Below are positions 1-6,653 of a DNA stretch of 6,653 nucleotides, piece after piece. Source of the stretch: Candidatus Cloacimonadota bacterium (GTDB lineage: Bacteria > Cloacimonadota > Cloacimonadia > Cloacimonadales > Cloacimonadaceae); contig JAQUHL010000113.1 of assembly GCA_028683635.1 (NCBI GenBank), positions 1-6,653 of the forward strand. The letters run 5' to 3'. Made by a program: the position numbers and the translations under genes. Under the pieces are notes generated by a model, which saw nothing but the letters and a program-made list of their open reading frames with translations, searched no databases and was not told the DNA's origin. Position 1 is the stretch's first letter; every line of letters starts with the position of its first letter.

Positions 1-678
1 GCCTGTGCTCTATCCATGGACAAGTTCATAACCAAGCTGATTGCCCAAAGCGAGGGCATCCCTGTTCCCGAGGCCCTGATCTTCCGTGAAAAGTTACTTG
101 ACGAATATCAGGATATAAAAGATTTTGACGCCATTGGTGCCAGGCTCGCTTTACCCTTGGTAGTGAAACCCAATGATGCGGGTTCCTCGGTGGGGATCAG
201 CATTGTGCACCGGATGGAAGATCTGAAAAGCGCAGTCTCAGAAGCTTTTAAATATAGCAACAGCGTGCTTTTGGAGCAATTCATCCCGGGCCGGGAACTA
301 ACGGTAACGGTTTTGGCGGGTGAAGCTCTGCCAGTGGTGGAAATCGCTCCCAAAAACGGCTGGTACGATTATAAGAGTAAATATACAAAAGGGACGACGG
401 ATTATACCGCTCCCGCCTTGATAGATGAAGCAGAAGCCCTGCTTTTACAGGTCTATGCCGTTCGTTTGTGGAAAGCGCTTGAGTGTGAGGGCTACGCTCG
501 ATTCGACTTCCGCTATGATGGGCAGAGATCCTATTTCCTTGAAGTTAACACGCTGCCGGGGATGACGCCTCTGAGTCTGACTCCCATGGCGGCAAAAGCA
601 CAGGGGTTCACTTTTGGTGAGCTTCTGGATAAAATAATAAAAGAAGTGAGAACAGATATTAAATGGAGGAAACCATGA
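1..678 (+). CDS. ddl: D-alanine--D-alanine ligase, 5'-truncated by window edge
   Basis: Cytoplasmic ATP-grasp enzyme that joins two D-alanines using ATP for peptidoglycan precursor synthesis. The reading frame is open from base 1, and the first residues (ACALSMDK) match the family segment ALSMDK around residue 95 of E. coli DdlB. About 90 N-terminal residues therefore lie upstream, and the ATG at 16 is internal. Of 225 visible residues, VVKP (Lys56) and the Gly/Ser-rich loop GSSVG (61-65) bind ATP. LLEQFIPGRE (90-98) is the next conserved strand. WYDYKSKY (121-128) is the omega loop, whose Lys-Tyr pair is typical of true D-Ala-D-Ala ligases rather than VanA-type D-Ala-D-Lac ligases. Arg167, Asp169, Glu181 and Asn183 (ARFDF, FLEVNTLPGMT) supply substrate and Mg2+ contacts. 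All visible catalytic motifs are intact. The stop overlaps the start of the next gene, suggesting shared transcription and translational coupling. Confidence 0.96.
   Translation, partial: ACALSMDKFITKLIAQSEGIPVPEALIFREKLLDEYQDIKDFDAIGARLALPLVVKPNDAGSSVGISIVHRMEDLKSAVSEAFKYSNSVLLEQFIPGRELTVTVLAGEALPVVEIAPKNGWYDYKSKYTKGTTDYTAPALIDEAEALLLQVYAVRLWKALECEGYARFDFRYDGQRSYFLEVNTLPGMTPLSLTPMAAKAQGFTFGELLDKIIKEVRTDIKWRKP
665..669 (+). promoter_or_regulatory. Ribosome binding site inside the ddl 3' end
   Basis: GGAGG lies 5 nt before the ATG at 675, within the last codons of ddl. It decides the start of the secreted protein. An in-frame ATG at 663 overlaps this site, would add four residues (MEET) before a standard MKK signal peptide, and has no comparable site upstream. 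Confidence 0.85.
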
Positions 679-1778
679 AGAAAATTCTGTTATTTACCCT
701 CACAGTGTTTGGTTTGCTGAGCCTTTGTGCCCAGCCCACAGCCGTCTTTAGCCCTCAAAACATCTTTATGAACAATCTCAGCACCGCAAGTTTCGATCCC
801 GTCAAACCCCAGGAACAGCCGGTAATGACCACCCTTACGATTTCCAATATCACAGGCCCTTTCAAAATGCGGGCTCAGCTCAAATGGAACAACCAGGATC
901 TTCTTCCCAGAAATGGAATCGTCTTCGAATCGGAAGATGATATTACAGGAACCATTTCGGTTACAAACAGGGATTTGATCACCAATTCGAACAGTCTCTT
1001 CTTCAAGAGCCCCACACCCTCGGTTTCTTTGGATCAGATCATCAATTCAGTACCGATCCTGGAGGAAGCCATGTTTGCAGGGTATTTCCCGGATGGAACC
1101 CTGATTATGCAAGTGGAATTTTCCGTGGCACCATATAGTGTTTGGACTGCCCCGGCCAGCTTCGTGATCCGCATCCAGAATGCCGGAAATATTACTCTTC
1201 TCTATCCTGGAGTTCCGATTGGCCAGAATCCGCCCCTGGTGAGCACAGTTCCCGTAACCTTTTTGTGGAACAACGTCCTTACCGGGCAGAATACCTGCTC
1301 CATCCTGGTAAAGGAATTTCCGCCCACCCTCATGCCTAATGCGGAAAACGTCACCCGCCAAGGAAGTGTTCTCTACCAAAGCCCTTCAGACGACAAGAAT
1401 CCACCCGTCTTCCAATTCTCCGAGTTTCTTCCTTTCAGGGATGGTTACTACTATGCCTGGCAGGTGAGTTCAACGCTCTATAATGAGAAAAACTGGAAGG
1501 TGGTTCAACGTGAACAGGGGAGCGGTGGCGGAAGCCTGGTAAGTAATTGGTTTGTTTTCAGATTTACCTCTGATACTACGACAGGAACGATGCCCCAGGA
1601 ATTCGAAGCCATCCTCAGTTTCCTGAACGATCCGGCAATCCAGAACCTCCTCGGCCAGGGTTATTCTCCCACAGGTGTCGTTGTTTTGAATGGTAGAACC
1701 TATACTGGCCAGGAAGCCCTCGACCTGATCAATTCCCTGATCGGCGAAAACATGCAAGTAAACATAACCAACAATTAG
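675..1778 (+). CDS. Sec-exported protein with Ig/FN3-like beta domains, function unknown
   Basis: I do not recognise a named family. The 367-residue product starts with a clear signal peptide: MKK, a hydrophobic core (ILLFTLTVFGLLSL), and probable cleavage after Ala19 (LCA|QP). Cys18 does not sit in a good lipobox because Leu precedes it, so a lipoprotein is less likely. Residues about 50-165 are rich in beta-strand patterns. Residues about 174-298 look like a second beta domain: YPGVPIG and TFLWNN near its start and YYYAWQVSS (258-266) near its end resemble the Trp/Tyr core strands of Ig/FN3 folds. A short Gly/Ser stretch (GSGGGS) lies around residue 283-287. The C-terminal 60 residues switch to predicted helices around a small PTGVVVLNGRTYTG strand-turn motif (about 332-345). 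ATGA overlap with ddl and a 13-nt gap to the FecR gene place it in the operon. Likely periplasmic or surface-exposed; the role is not inferable. Confidence 0.85.
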   Translation: MKKILLFTLTVFGLLSLCAQPTAVFSPQNIFMNNLSTASFDPVKPQEQPVMTTLTISNITGPFKMRAQLKWNNQDLLPRNGIVFESEDDITGTISVTNRDLITNSNSLFFKSPTPSVSLDQIINSVPILEEAMFAGYFPDGTLIMQVEFSVAPYSVWTAPASFVIRIQNAGNITLLYPGVPIGQNPPLVSTVPVTFLWNNVLTGQNTCSILVKEFPPTLMPNAENVTRQGSVLYQSPSDDKNPPVFQFSEFLPFRDGYYYAWQVSSTLYNEKNWKVVQREQGSGGGSLVSNWFVFRFTSDTTTGTMPQEFEAILSFLNDPAIQNLLGQGYSPTGVVVLNGRTYTGQEALDLINSLIGENMQVNITNN

Positions 1779-1780
1779 TT

Positions 1781-1785
1781 AGGAG
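1781..1785 (+). promoter_or_regulatory. Ribosome binding site for the FecR-domain gene
   Basis: AGGAG lies 6 nt before the ATG at 1792 in the 13-nt gap between the two genes. It supports the MKK start and independent ribosome loading within one transcript. Confidence 0.85.
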
Positions 1786-1791
1786 TCTACC

Positions 1792-2463
1792 ATGAAAAAG
1801 CTAATACTTATCACGATCCTTGTAATTGTGGCACTCTCGCTTGCAGCACAAAGCCCGGTGGCTTATCTATCAGCAGTCAAAGGCAAAGTGAATCTCACCC
1901 GTGCCAACAAGAACCTCACTGCCAAACGCGGCGAAATGCTGGTAAATAGCGACCAGCTAAAAACCGGTTCTGAATCCTTTGCTGCCTATAAATTTGTGGA
2001 TGGCACCACCAATATTAAGGTGTTTGCCAATTCCACCGTGCAGATCAAAGCCACTTCCGAAGCTGGAAAGATGAGCAAAACTGTCTCGATTGCCAAAGGA
2101 AGCGTCCTCACCAAAGTGAGCGGTGGGTCTTTCCAGGTGGAAACTCCCACCACCGTTGCATCCGTCAAAGGGACCGGATTTCTTACCAAGGTCGATGAGA
2201 AGGGTGAAACCATGATTATCGTCACAGAAGGAACAGTTCAGGTTGAATCCAAAGAAACAGGTGAAAGTCAGGATGTGGAATCTGGAAATACTGCCAACGT
2301 GGGAACCGATGGTAAAATCAACGTTGAGGAAACATCTGAGGAAGATATGACTGATCTCGAGGAAGAAGAAGCTGGAGCTGATGCCGAAGGAACCGAAAAC
2401 ACGATGAAAATCCAGGTTACGGATGAAAACGGCAACATCAAATACATTGAGATCAGGTACTAA
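1792..2463 (+). CDS. Secreted FecR-domain protein with acidic tail
   Basis: A 223-residue protein. MKKLILITILVIVALSLAAQ is a Sec signal peptide, with cleavage likely after Ala18 or Ala19, so the mature protein is periplasmic or surface-bound. Residues about 24-152 carry the FecR-domain pattern: GKVNLTR, then G..L...D.LKTGS (48-60), FANSTVQI (78-85), SIAKGSVLTKV (99-109) and the diagnostic VETPTTVASVKGTGF (116-130), followed by IIVTEGTVQVE. Residues about 179-200 are strongly acidic (TSEEDMTDLEEEE), then a short strand-like end (MKIQVTDENGNIKYIEIRY). Classical FecR is an inner-membrane regulator that works with an ECF sigma factor and a TonB receptor. This protein lacks the cytoplasmic N-terminal segment, and no sigma-factor gene is in view, so a structural or ligand-binding use of the domain is more likely than sigma control. 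It sits between an exported protein and a barrel protein in the same operon. Confidence 0.92.
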   Translation: MKKLILITILVIVALSLAAQSPVAYLSAVKGKVNLTRANKNLTAKRGEMLVNSDQLKTGSESFAAYKFVDGTTNIKVFANSTVQIKATSEAGKMSKTVSIAKGSVLTKVSGGSFQVETPTTVASVKGTGFLTKVDEKGETMIIVTEGTVQVESKETGESQDVESGNTANVGTDGKINVEETSEEDMTDLEEEEAGADAEGTENTMKIQVTDENGNIKYIEIRY

Positions 2464-2493
2464 GGCTTGAACTTCCCTTTGTACCCCAAAATC

Positions 2494-2499
2494 GAGGAG
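2494..2499 (+). promoter_or_regulatory. Ribosome binding site deciding the barrel-protein start
   Basis: GAGGAG ends 3 nt before the ATG at 2503. Spacing is short but usable. It favours ATG 2503 over the in-frame TTG at 2467, which would put twelve mostly non-hydrophobic residues before the MKK signal peptide and lies only 3 nt after the FecR stop with no purine-rich site at a suitable distance. Confidence 0.75.
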
Positions 2500-2502
2500 A
2501 AT

Positions 2503-5013
2503 ATGAAAAAATATGTTACCTTAGTACTGATACTGCTGGCGGGCATTACTCTGGGTGCGGTTAATGTGCTGCATTCCCCGCCCCGGGAATTCAACCCCGG
2601 GATGCAAACCGAACTGCGCCTTGAAGTATTGCAAGGCTTCGATGAGATCGTATCCGCCAAGATATATTACCGGGCAAAGGGATCCGGAGTCTGGGATGAT
2701 GCAGACGTCTTCCCGGAAGTTCCGGAAGGCCCCTGGCTGCGGGTAATGCTTCCTGTGATTGCCAATGCCGAACTCGGCGTGGAGTATTATTTCGAGTTCA
2801 TTCTCGACAATCAGAGAATCGAGACCCTGCCGGAATTTGATCCCAAACAAAGAGCTTTCCTATTGGATGCTGAAAAACCCAAGGGAACAGTCTCCAAGGA
2901 TTTCATCCTGCTGAGCGATGACGAGGAACTTAGCTCAGCCGACGATTACATTCTGGCGATCTCCTTTTTTGCTATAGCCGACCAGGTGGATCTGAACAGC
3001 ATCAAAGTAATCGTCAATGGCAAAGACGTTACCAAGAGAGCTACCATCAATCAAGGAACCTTGCTCTATCGTGAGAGCAGACCATCTCCAGGCCCCAAGG
3101 CTGCAATGGTCACCGCCAGTTTGAAAGATGGCTCCGAAATCTACTCCGAAACCTGGAAACAGGAGATCAAACCCGGAACCAGAACTTCCATCCTGCCAGG
3201 ATCCTTAAGGGGAAACTGGAACTTCATCTCTAACTATTATAACTATTCCTACGACAAAAGCTTTGCCGAAGACGAGATCAAACCCGGGGAAAGTATCAAT
3301 GATGCAGCCTCCCGGCTCGATCTTTATGGATCATACAAGTTTGTGGAATATCAAACCAATCTCTATGTATCTTCCCGGGAGCATCATAACGACCAACCGG
3401 TAAACCGCTATACCCTCGGGATTCAGATACCCTATCTCGATGTCTATTTTGGGGATTATTCTCCCAATTTCGGCACCTATGTGATGAATAACAAAAACGT
3501 GCGCGGTATCTATTCCAGGCTGCATAGCAAATATCTTTCCCTCTTCATTGCCCATGGAGAGATGGTCCGCAAGACCACAGGATTCTATTATGAATCACTG
3601 CCTCAGCTCGACGTCAATGGAGATCCGGTGGAGGATAACGAAGGCAACACCATCTATGACAGCTTCCTGCGCAAAACAGGCACTTTCAAGCAAGAAGCCG
3701 TTGCTGCCCGTTTACAGCTTGGAAGTGATACCAGATATGTTTTTGGACTGAACATCGGCAGAAACCGGGATATCATCAGTTCGCTATCCGAGGATCATTA
3801 CCGCTATTTCAATACGGATGGCGACACAATCTACACCAGCTATGCCAGAGATAATCTTGTTATCAGCATGGATGGCAGGCTGAACCTTCCGGAACAGCGA
3901 ACGGTCGTCGGTGCTGAAGTGGCAGGCAGTATGTACAACAGCAACACCCTGCCCGGAGCAATGTCCCTGGAAGACCTGCAGGAGTATCTTGATGATGAGG
4001 ATTTCTCGATAGATCCTCAGGATTATGAGGACTATTTCATCATCAATAAAAACATGGAACCCCTCAAACCGGGAAGCATCAGCCAGGTGGCCTGGAATGC
4101 CTATATGAGAACCGTGCTCTTTGGAAACAACCTCAACCTCAACTATTCGGAAGTGTTTCCCTCCTTCCGCTCAATGAGTACAAATTATCTCATGAATGAC
4201 GTCCGGACGATCTCGGTATCAGATCAGATCAACTACAAAAACTTGCTCTTCAATACCCTCGGTTTCAATAGGATCGAGGACAATATCTCTGGTCACCGCA
4301 CTGAAACTAACATTCACGATTCCTATTTCCTCCAATCCATTGTCAGGTTCCCCAATCTTCCTTATCTGAAATTGGGATTCAACAAAAACATGGGTAAAAA
4401 CGAGGAAAATATGGATGTAGCGGATACCCTGAACACTGTCTTCAGCCCCTATGAAAGAAACTCACAGACCATTACCATCGGAGTCGGATACAATATCCAA
4501 CAGATTCCCATGGTTCCCACCCAAGTCGATCTAACCTTCCGAACCGGTGTTGACGACAACAAAAACCGCAGTGCCGCCGATCCTGATGCCTGGATCAAGA
4601 GCTATGACATCAAAAACAACAACATCAGCCTTTCCATCCAGAACAAATACACCGAGCTGCCCCTGCGCACTACAATCGTCTTCTCCTCAAACACACAGGA
4701 CAAGAAGACCTACATGCCGATCGATCTGGATTATGAAAAGGCAAAGAACTCTAACTTCAACCTCTTCCTGGGCGGTGAGTACCTGCTCTGGCAGGAGAAA
4801 CTGAAACCCTATCTCCAATATCGCCTCGTCAATCTGGGTGGAGATCAGGATAAACAGACCTACAATTACTATACCCTGGGAGTGGACGTCTTCCCCTGGC
4901 AGGATATGACGGCCAATACCAGCTTTGGATTCAAAACTTACAAAAACGATGCGGACAGCGAAGCAGGAACCAGCGTCTTTACCTGGCAACTGATGCTGAA
5001 CCAGAGATTCTAA
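2503..5013 (+). CDS. Predicted outer-membrane beta-barrel protein with two N-terminal Ig-like domains
   Basis: An 836-residue protein with no family name I can assign. MKKYVTLVLILLAGITLGA (1-19) is a signal peptide. Residues about 23-122 form a first beta domain (ELRLEVLQGF, AKIYYRAKGSGVW, EYYFEFIL), like Ig/FN3 modules. Residues about 131-225 form a second (FILLSDDEELSSADD, IKVIVNGKDVTKRA). From about residue 236 onward the sequence alternates hydrophobic and polar residues in Tyr/Phe/Asn-rich strands such as DLYGSYKFVEYQTNLYVSS, LFNTLGFNRI and YLKLGFNKNMG, separated by polar loops. It ends VFTWQLMLNQRF: a terminal Phe after an alternating strand is the signature recognised by the Bam machinery. 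A strand pair with YFGDYSPNFG and NVRG lies at about 315-335, and a very acidic loop at about 488-513. I see no TonB box or plug domain, so a TonB-dependent transporter is unlikely. It is the last gene of the run, followed by a terminator. A channel, secretion or surface-display role is inference. Confidence 0.88.
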   Translation: MKKYVTLVLILLAGITLGAVNVLHSPPREFNPGMQTELRLEVLQGFDEIVSAKIYYRAKGSGVWDDADVFPEVPEGPWLRVMLPVIANAELGVEYYFEFILDNQRIETLPEFDPKQRAFLLDAEKPKGTVSKDFILLSDDEELSSADDYILAISFFAIADQVDLNSIKVIVNGKDVTKRATINQGTLLYRESRPSPGPKAAMVTASLKDGSEIYSETWKQEIKPGTRTSILPGSLRGNWNFISNYYNYSYDKSFAEDEIKPGESINDAASRLDLYGSYKFVEYQTNLYVSSREHHNDQPVNRYTLGIQIPYLDVYFGDYSPNFGTYVMNNKNVRGIYSRLHSKYLSLFIAHGEMVRKTTGFYYESLPQLDVNGDPVEDNEGNTIYDSFLRKTGTFKQEAVAARLQLGSDTRYVFGLNIGRNRDIISSLSEDHYRYFNTDGDTIYTSYARDNLVISMDGRLNLPEQRTVVGAEVAGSMYNSNTLPGAMSLEDLQEYLDDEDFSIDPQDYEDYFIINKNMEPLKPGSISQVAWNAYMRTVLFGNNLNLNYSEVFPSFRSMSTNYLMNDVRTISVSDQINYKNLLFNTLGFNRIEDNISGHRTETNIHDSYFLQSIVRFPNLPYLKLGFNKNMGKNEENMDVADTLNTVFSPYERNSQTITIGVGYNIQQIPMVPTQVDLTFRTGVDDNKNRSAADPDAWIKSYDIKNNNISLSIQNKYTELPLRTTIVFSSNTQDKKTYMPIDLDYEKAKNSNFNLFLGGEYLLWQEKLKPYLQYRLVNLGGDQDKQTYNYYTLGVDVFPWQDMTANTSFGFKTYKNDADSEAGTSVFTWQLMLNQRF

Positions 5014-5035
5014 CATACAGGTAACATACATAGAC

Positions 5036-5066
5036 AAAGGGGCTTGCCATTGGTGAGCCCCTTTTC
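5036..5066 (+). terminator. Rho-independent terminator, probably bidirectional
   Basis: AAAGGGGCTTGCC (5036-5048) pairs with GGTGAGCCCCTTT (5052-5064) to give a 13-bp stem with two G-T wobbles and a 3-nt loop, followed by a T run (TTTTC). It lies 22 nt after the barrel-gene stop and ends the operon. The A residues at the 5' side of the stem become a short U run on the opposite strand, so it may also stop transcripts from mfd, which end about 200 nt away. Confidence 0.88.
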
Positions 5067-5155
5067 ATATCTATATGGTTTTGAGGAGTCGAAGCTGTTT
5101 CTGCTGAAAAGTATCCACTTTTGAAATGGTAAAGACAATTGAATAATGGGTTGTA

Positions 5156-5187
5156 GGGCGAAGCCCACTCCTTTGGGGGTGGTGGGC
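5156..5187. repeat. GC-rich element with competing short hairpins
   Basis: GGGC-GAA-GCCC (5156-5166) is a perfect 4-bp hairpin with a 3-nt loop. Its right arm GCCC, extended to GCCCAC (5163-5168), can instead pair with GTGGGC (5182-5187). A third fold pairs CCACTCC (5165-5171) with GGGGTGG (5176-5182) around a TTTG loop. No T run follows on either strand, so it is not a standard terminator. It may be a copy of a dispersed intergenic element; only one copy is in this window. Confidence 0.4.
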
Positions 5188-5267
5188 GGGAATAGATTTA
5201 CAAAAACAAGCCTCTCAACCAGCATATTTGTAGTCTGTATTTCGATAAATCGGGATGTGCAACGGTC

Positions 5268-6653
5268 TTATTCAGGGCATAGGGCTGCATAGGTCTCCAG
5301 TAAGACAATCGAGGAAGAGAACTGCTCGATATAACTGGCGTGGATATCCAGTTCGATCGTGATCTTGATTCCCTTGGAGCCATCTATCTTGAAGGGATAC
5401 TTCAGCTTGGAACAGAAGAGCAGGATGCGTTCCTTGGGAGGAAGAGCTTCGGTTTTGAAATCGAGGACGAGCCTGCCATTCCGGACATGGGTATTCTGCA
5501 GGTTTGCCTTGCGGGACAAGAGATTGAGCTTGAAATACTTCAGTAGCCATTCCGCCTTCTCGGGGATCTTGCCAAAGCGATCCTGGAGTTCCCTGCTAAA
5601 ATCATCTATCTCCCTGGTTTCATCCAGTTCATTGAGCCGGCGGTAGATGCGCAGCCGTTCTTCGTCATCAGCGATATAATCCGGTGGGAAATAGAGGTCA
5701 ATCTCGGTTTTGAGAGCCTGCCTGGCTTCGGGGTAATCATCCTGGAGAAAGAGCTCTGGTTGGTTATTTTGCACAGCTTCGATAGCTTTTTCCAGCAGGT
5801 GGTTGTAATAGTTGAACCCGATGTTCTGGATCACTCCGCTTTGTCTGGTGCCCAGAATAGCTCCGGCTCCCCTGATTTCCAGGTCGCGCAGGGCAACCTG
5901 GAAACCGGCTCCCAGATAGTCATATTGGGTAAGCGCTTCCAGGCGGTGCCGGGCTTCACCTGTAATACCCTTGGGAATCAGCAGATAGGCATAAGCCCGC
6001 CGGTTGCTTCTGCCCACTCTGCCCCGCATCTGATAGAGCTGAGCAAGCCCGAAAGTATCTGCCCGGTCGATGATTATGGTGTTGGCATTGGTGATATCTA
6101 TCCCGTTTTCGATGATGGTGGTGGAGATCAGGACGTCGTATTCATGATCCATGAAAGCATCCATCACACTTTCAAGCTGGTGTTCGCTTAGCTGGGCATG
6201 GCCAACGATGAAGCGGACATGGGGCATGGCTTCCCTCAGTTCGGCCGCCACGGTTTCGATGGTTTGAACCCGGTTGTGGAGGAAAAAGACTTGCCCTCCC
6301 CGGTCAACCTCCCTGCGGATGGCATCTTTGATGACTTCCATATCCCGGGGAGTTATGATCGTCCGGATTGGTAAACGCTCTTTGGGAGAGGTCTGCATCA
6401 GCGAGATTTCCTTCAGCCTGGCAAGTGCCATGTTGAGGGTACGGGGGATCGGGGTGGCGCTCATATAAAGGGTATCGACGTTGGACTGGAGCTTGCGCAG
6501 TTTTTCTTTGTGCCGGACTCCAAAGCGGTGTTCCTCATCGATGATCAGCAGTCCCAGGTTTTTGAACCGCACGTCCTTCGAAATAATCCTGTGGGTGCCA
6601 ATGGCAATATCGATCTCTCCCAGAGCCAGGGCAGAAAGGTCTTTCCTGATCTG
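5268..6653 (-). CDS. mfd: Transcription-repair coupling factor Mfd, C-terminal part (5' end beyond window)
   Basis: Mfd is an ATP-driven DNA translocase that pushes stalled RNA polymerase off lesions and recruits UvrA for nucleotide excision repair. The frame is open to the window edge, giving 461 residues of a protein usually near 1,100. The N-terminal UvrB-like, polymerase-binding and Walker A regions are missing. The GTG at 6572 is internal, since the upstream IGTHRIISKDV is conserved Mfd sequence. Counting from the first visible residue, there is IGTHR (18-22), the Walker B box DEEHRFGVRHKEKL (39-52), motif III SATPIPRTL (65-73), FFLHNRVQTIE (123-133), motif V TTIIENGIDI (178-187) and motif VI QMRGRVGRS (208-216). 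The translocation segment RDLEIRGAGAILGTRQSG follows (256-273). The regulatory C-terminal TRCF domain (D7) starts near 310 with EIDLYFPPDY and ERLRIYRRL and runs to the end. TRCF separates Mfd from RecG. All visible motor motifs are intact; it is convergent with the operon. Confidence 0.97.
   Translation of the reverse strand, partial: QIRKDLSALALGEIDIAIGTHRIISKDVRFKNLGLLIIDEEHRFGVRHKEKLRKLQSNVDTLYMSATPIPRTLNMALARLKEISLMQTSPKERLPIRTIITPRDMEVIKDAIRREVDRGGQVFFLHNRVQTIETVAAELREAMPHVRFIVGHAQLSEHQLESVMDAFMDHEYDVLISTTIIENGIDITNANTIIIDRADTFGLAQLYQMRGRVGRSNRRAYAYLLIPKGITGEARHRLEALTQYDYLGAGFQVALRDLEIRGAGAILGTRQSGVIQNIGFNYYNHLLEKAIEAVQNNQPELFLQDDYPEARQALKTEIDLYFPPDYIADDEERLRIYRRLNELDETREIDDFSRELQDRFGKIPEKAEWLLKYFKLNLLSRKANLQNTHVRNGRLVLDFKTEALPPKERILLFCSKLKYPFKIDGSKGIKITIELDIHASYIEQFSSSIVLLETYAALCPE

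Larger units (their letters stand above)
5014..5267. other. Convergent intergenic region
   Basis: A 254-nt stretch between the stop codons of the barrel gene and mfd. It holds the terminator at 5036-5066 and a GC-rich hairpin cluster at 5156-5187, plus an A/T-richer remainder with no convincing gene, promoter or tRNA. A 71-codon open frame on the minus strand across it reads through the terminator stem and has no ribosome binding site or family resemblance, so it is not called. Confidence 0.8.

Noticed and set aside
663..674. ATG at 663 as the start of the secreted protein
   Set aside because: It overlaps the GGAGG site that serves the ATG at 675 and adds MEET before the signal peptide.
726..731. 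Cys18 of the secreted protein as a lipoprotein cysteine
   Set aside because: The preceding residues are L-S-L; a lipobox needs a small residue directly before Cys. Cleavage after the next Ala fits better.
1047..1379. Minus-strand open frame of 110 codons inside the secreted-protein gene
   Set aside because: It is antisense to a gene with a signal peptide, a ribosome binding site and a coherent domain layout, and it shows no features of its own.
2467..2502. TTG start giving a 12-residue longer barrel protein
   Set aside because: It would put polar residues in front of a normal MKK signal peptide, and GAGGAG sits just before the ATG at 2503.
5010..5225. Open frame of 71 codons on the minus strand between the convergent genes
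   Set aside because: It reads through the terminator stem and the hairpin element, has no ribosome binding site, and its product resembles no protein I know. It is better explained as non-coding.
5760..6191. Open frame of 143 codons on the plus strand
   Set aside because: It lies fully inside mfd on the other strand, where the Mfd motor and TRCF motifs are intact.
5268..6653. RecG helicase as an alternative for the minus-strand gene
   Set aside because: The motor domain is similar, but the C-terminal TRCF domain (EIDLYFPPDY, ERLRIYRRL) belongs to Mfd and is absent from RecG.

Overview
The window looks like chromosomal DNA of a Gram-negative (diderm) bacterium. It encodes a peptidoglycan precursor enzyme, three Sec-exported proteins and a large predicted outer-membrane beta-barrel. 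Codon use and composition look even throughout, with roughly balanced GC by eye, and there are no mobile-element, phage or CRISPR signatures. The pairing of a secreted FecR-domain protein with a Tyr/Asn-rich barrel carrying Ig-like N-terminal domains recalls poorly characterised lineages of the Cloacimonadota, Marinimicrobia or FCB type. That placement is an impression from protein style and is not proven here.

Layout. The plus strand, 1-5013, is a tightly packed run of four genes. It opens with the C-terminal three quarters of a D-alanine--D-alanine ligase, cut by the window edge. An exported protein with Ig/FN3-like character follows, its start codon overlapping the ligase stop as ATGA. Next is a small exported FecR-domain protein with an acidic tail, then an 836-residue protein with a signal peptide, two Ig-like domains and a C-terminal beta-barrel ending in Phe. 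Gaps between genes are -3, 13 and 39 nt, and no internal terminator is visible, so they are probably one operon. A 254-nt intergenic stretch (5014-5267) holds a strong rho-independent terminator, likely bidirectional, and a compact GC-rich alternative-hairpin element. The minus strand, 5268-6653, is the C-terminal 461 residues of the transcription-repair coupling factor Mfd, convergent with the operon and cut at its 5' end by the window edge.

How the genes may work together. Ddl and Mfd are ordinary housekeeping genes. The interesting part is the three-gene exported set between them. Consecutive signal peptides, short spacing and a FecR domain without any sigma-factor gene suggest an envelope or surface module: a barrel in the outer membrane with a periplasmic FecR-domain partner and a second secreted Ig-like partner. 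Its function is unknown from sequence alone; co-operonic, co-localised action is inference.
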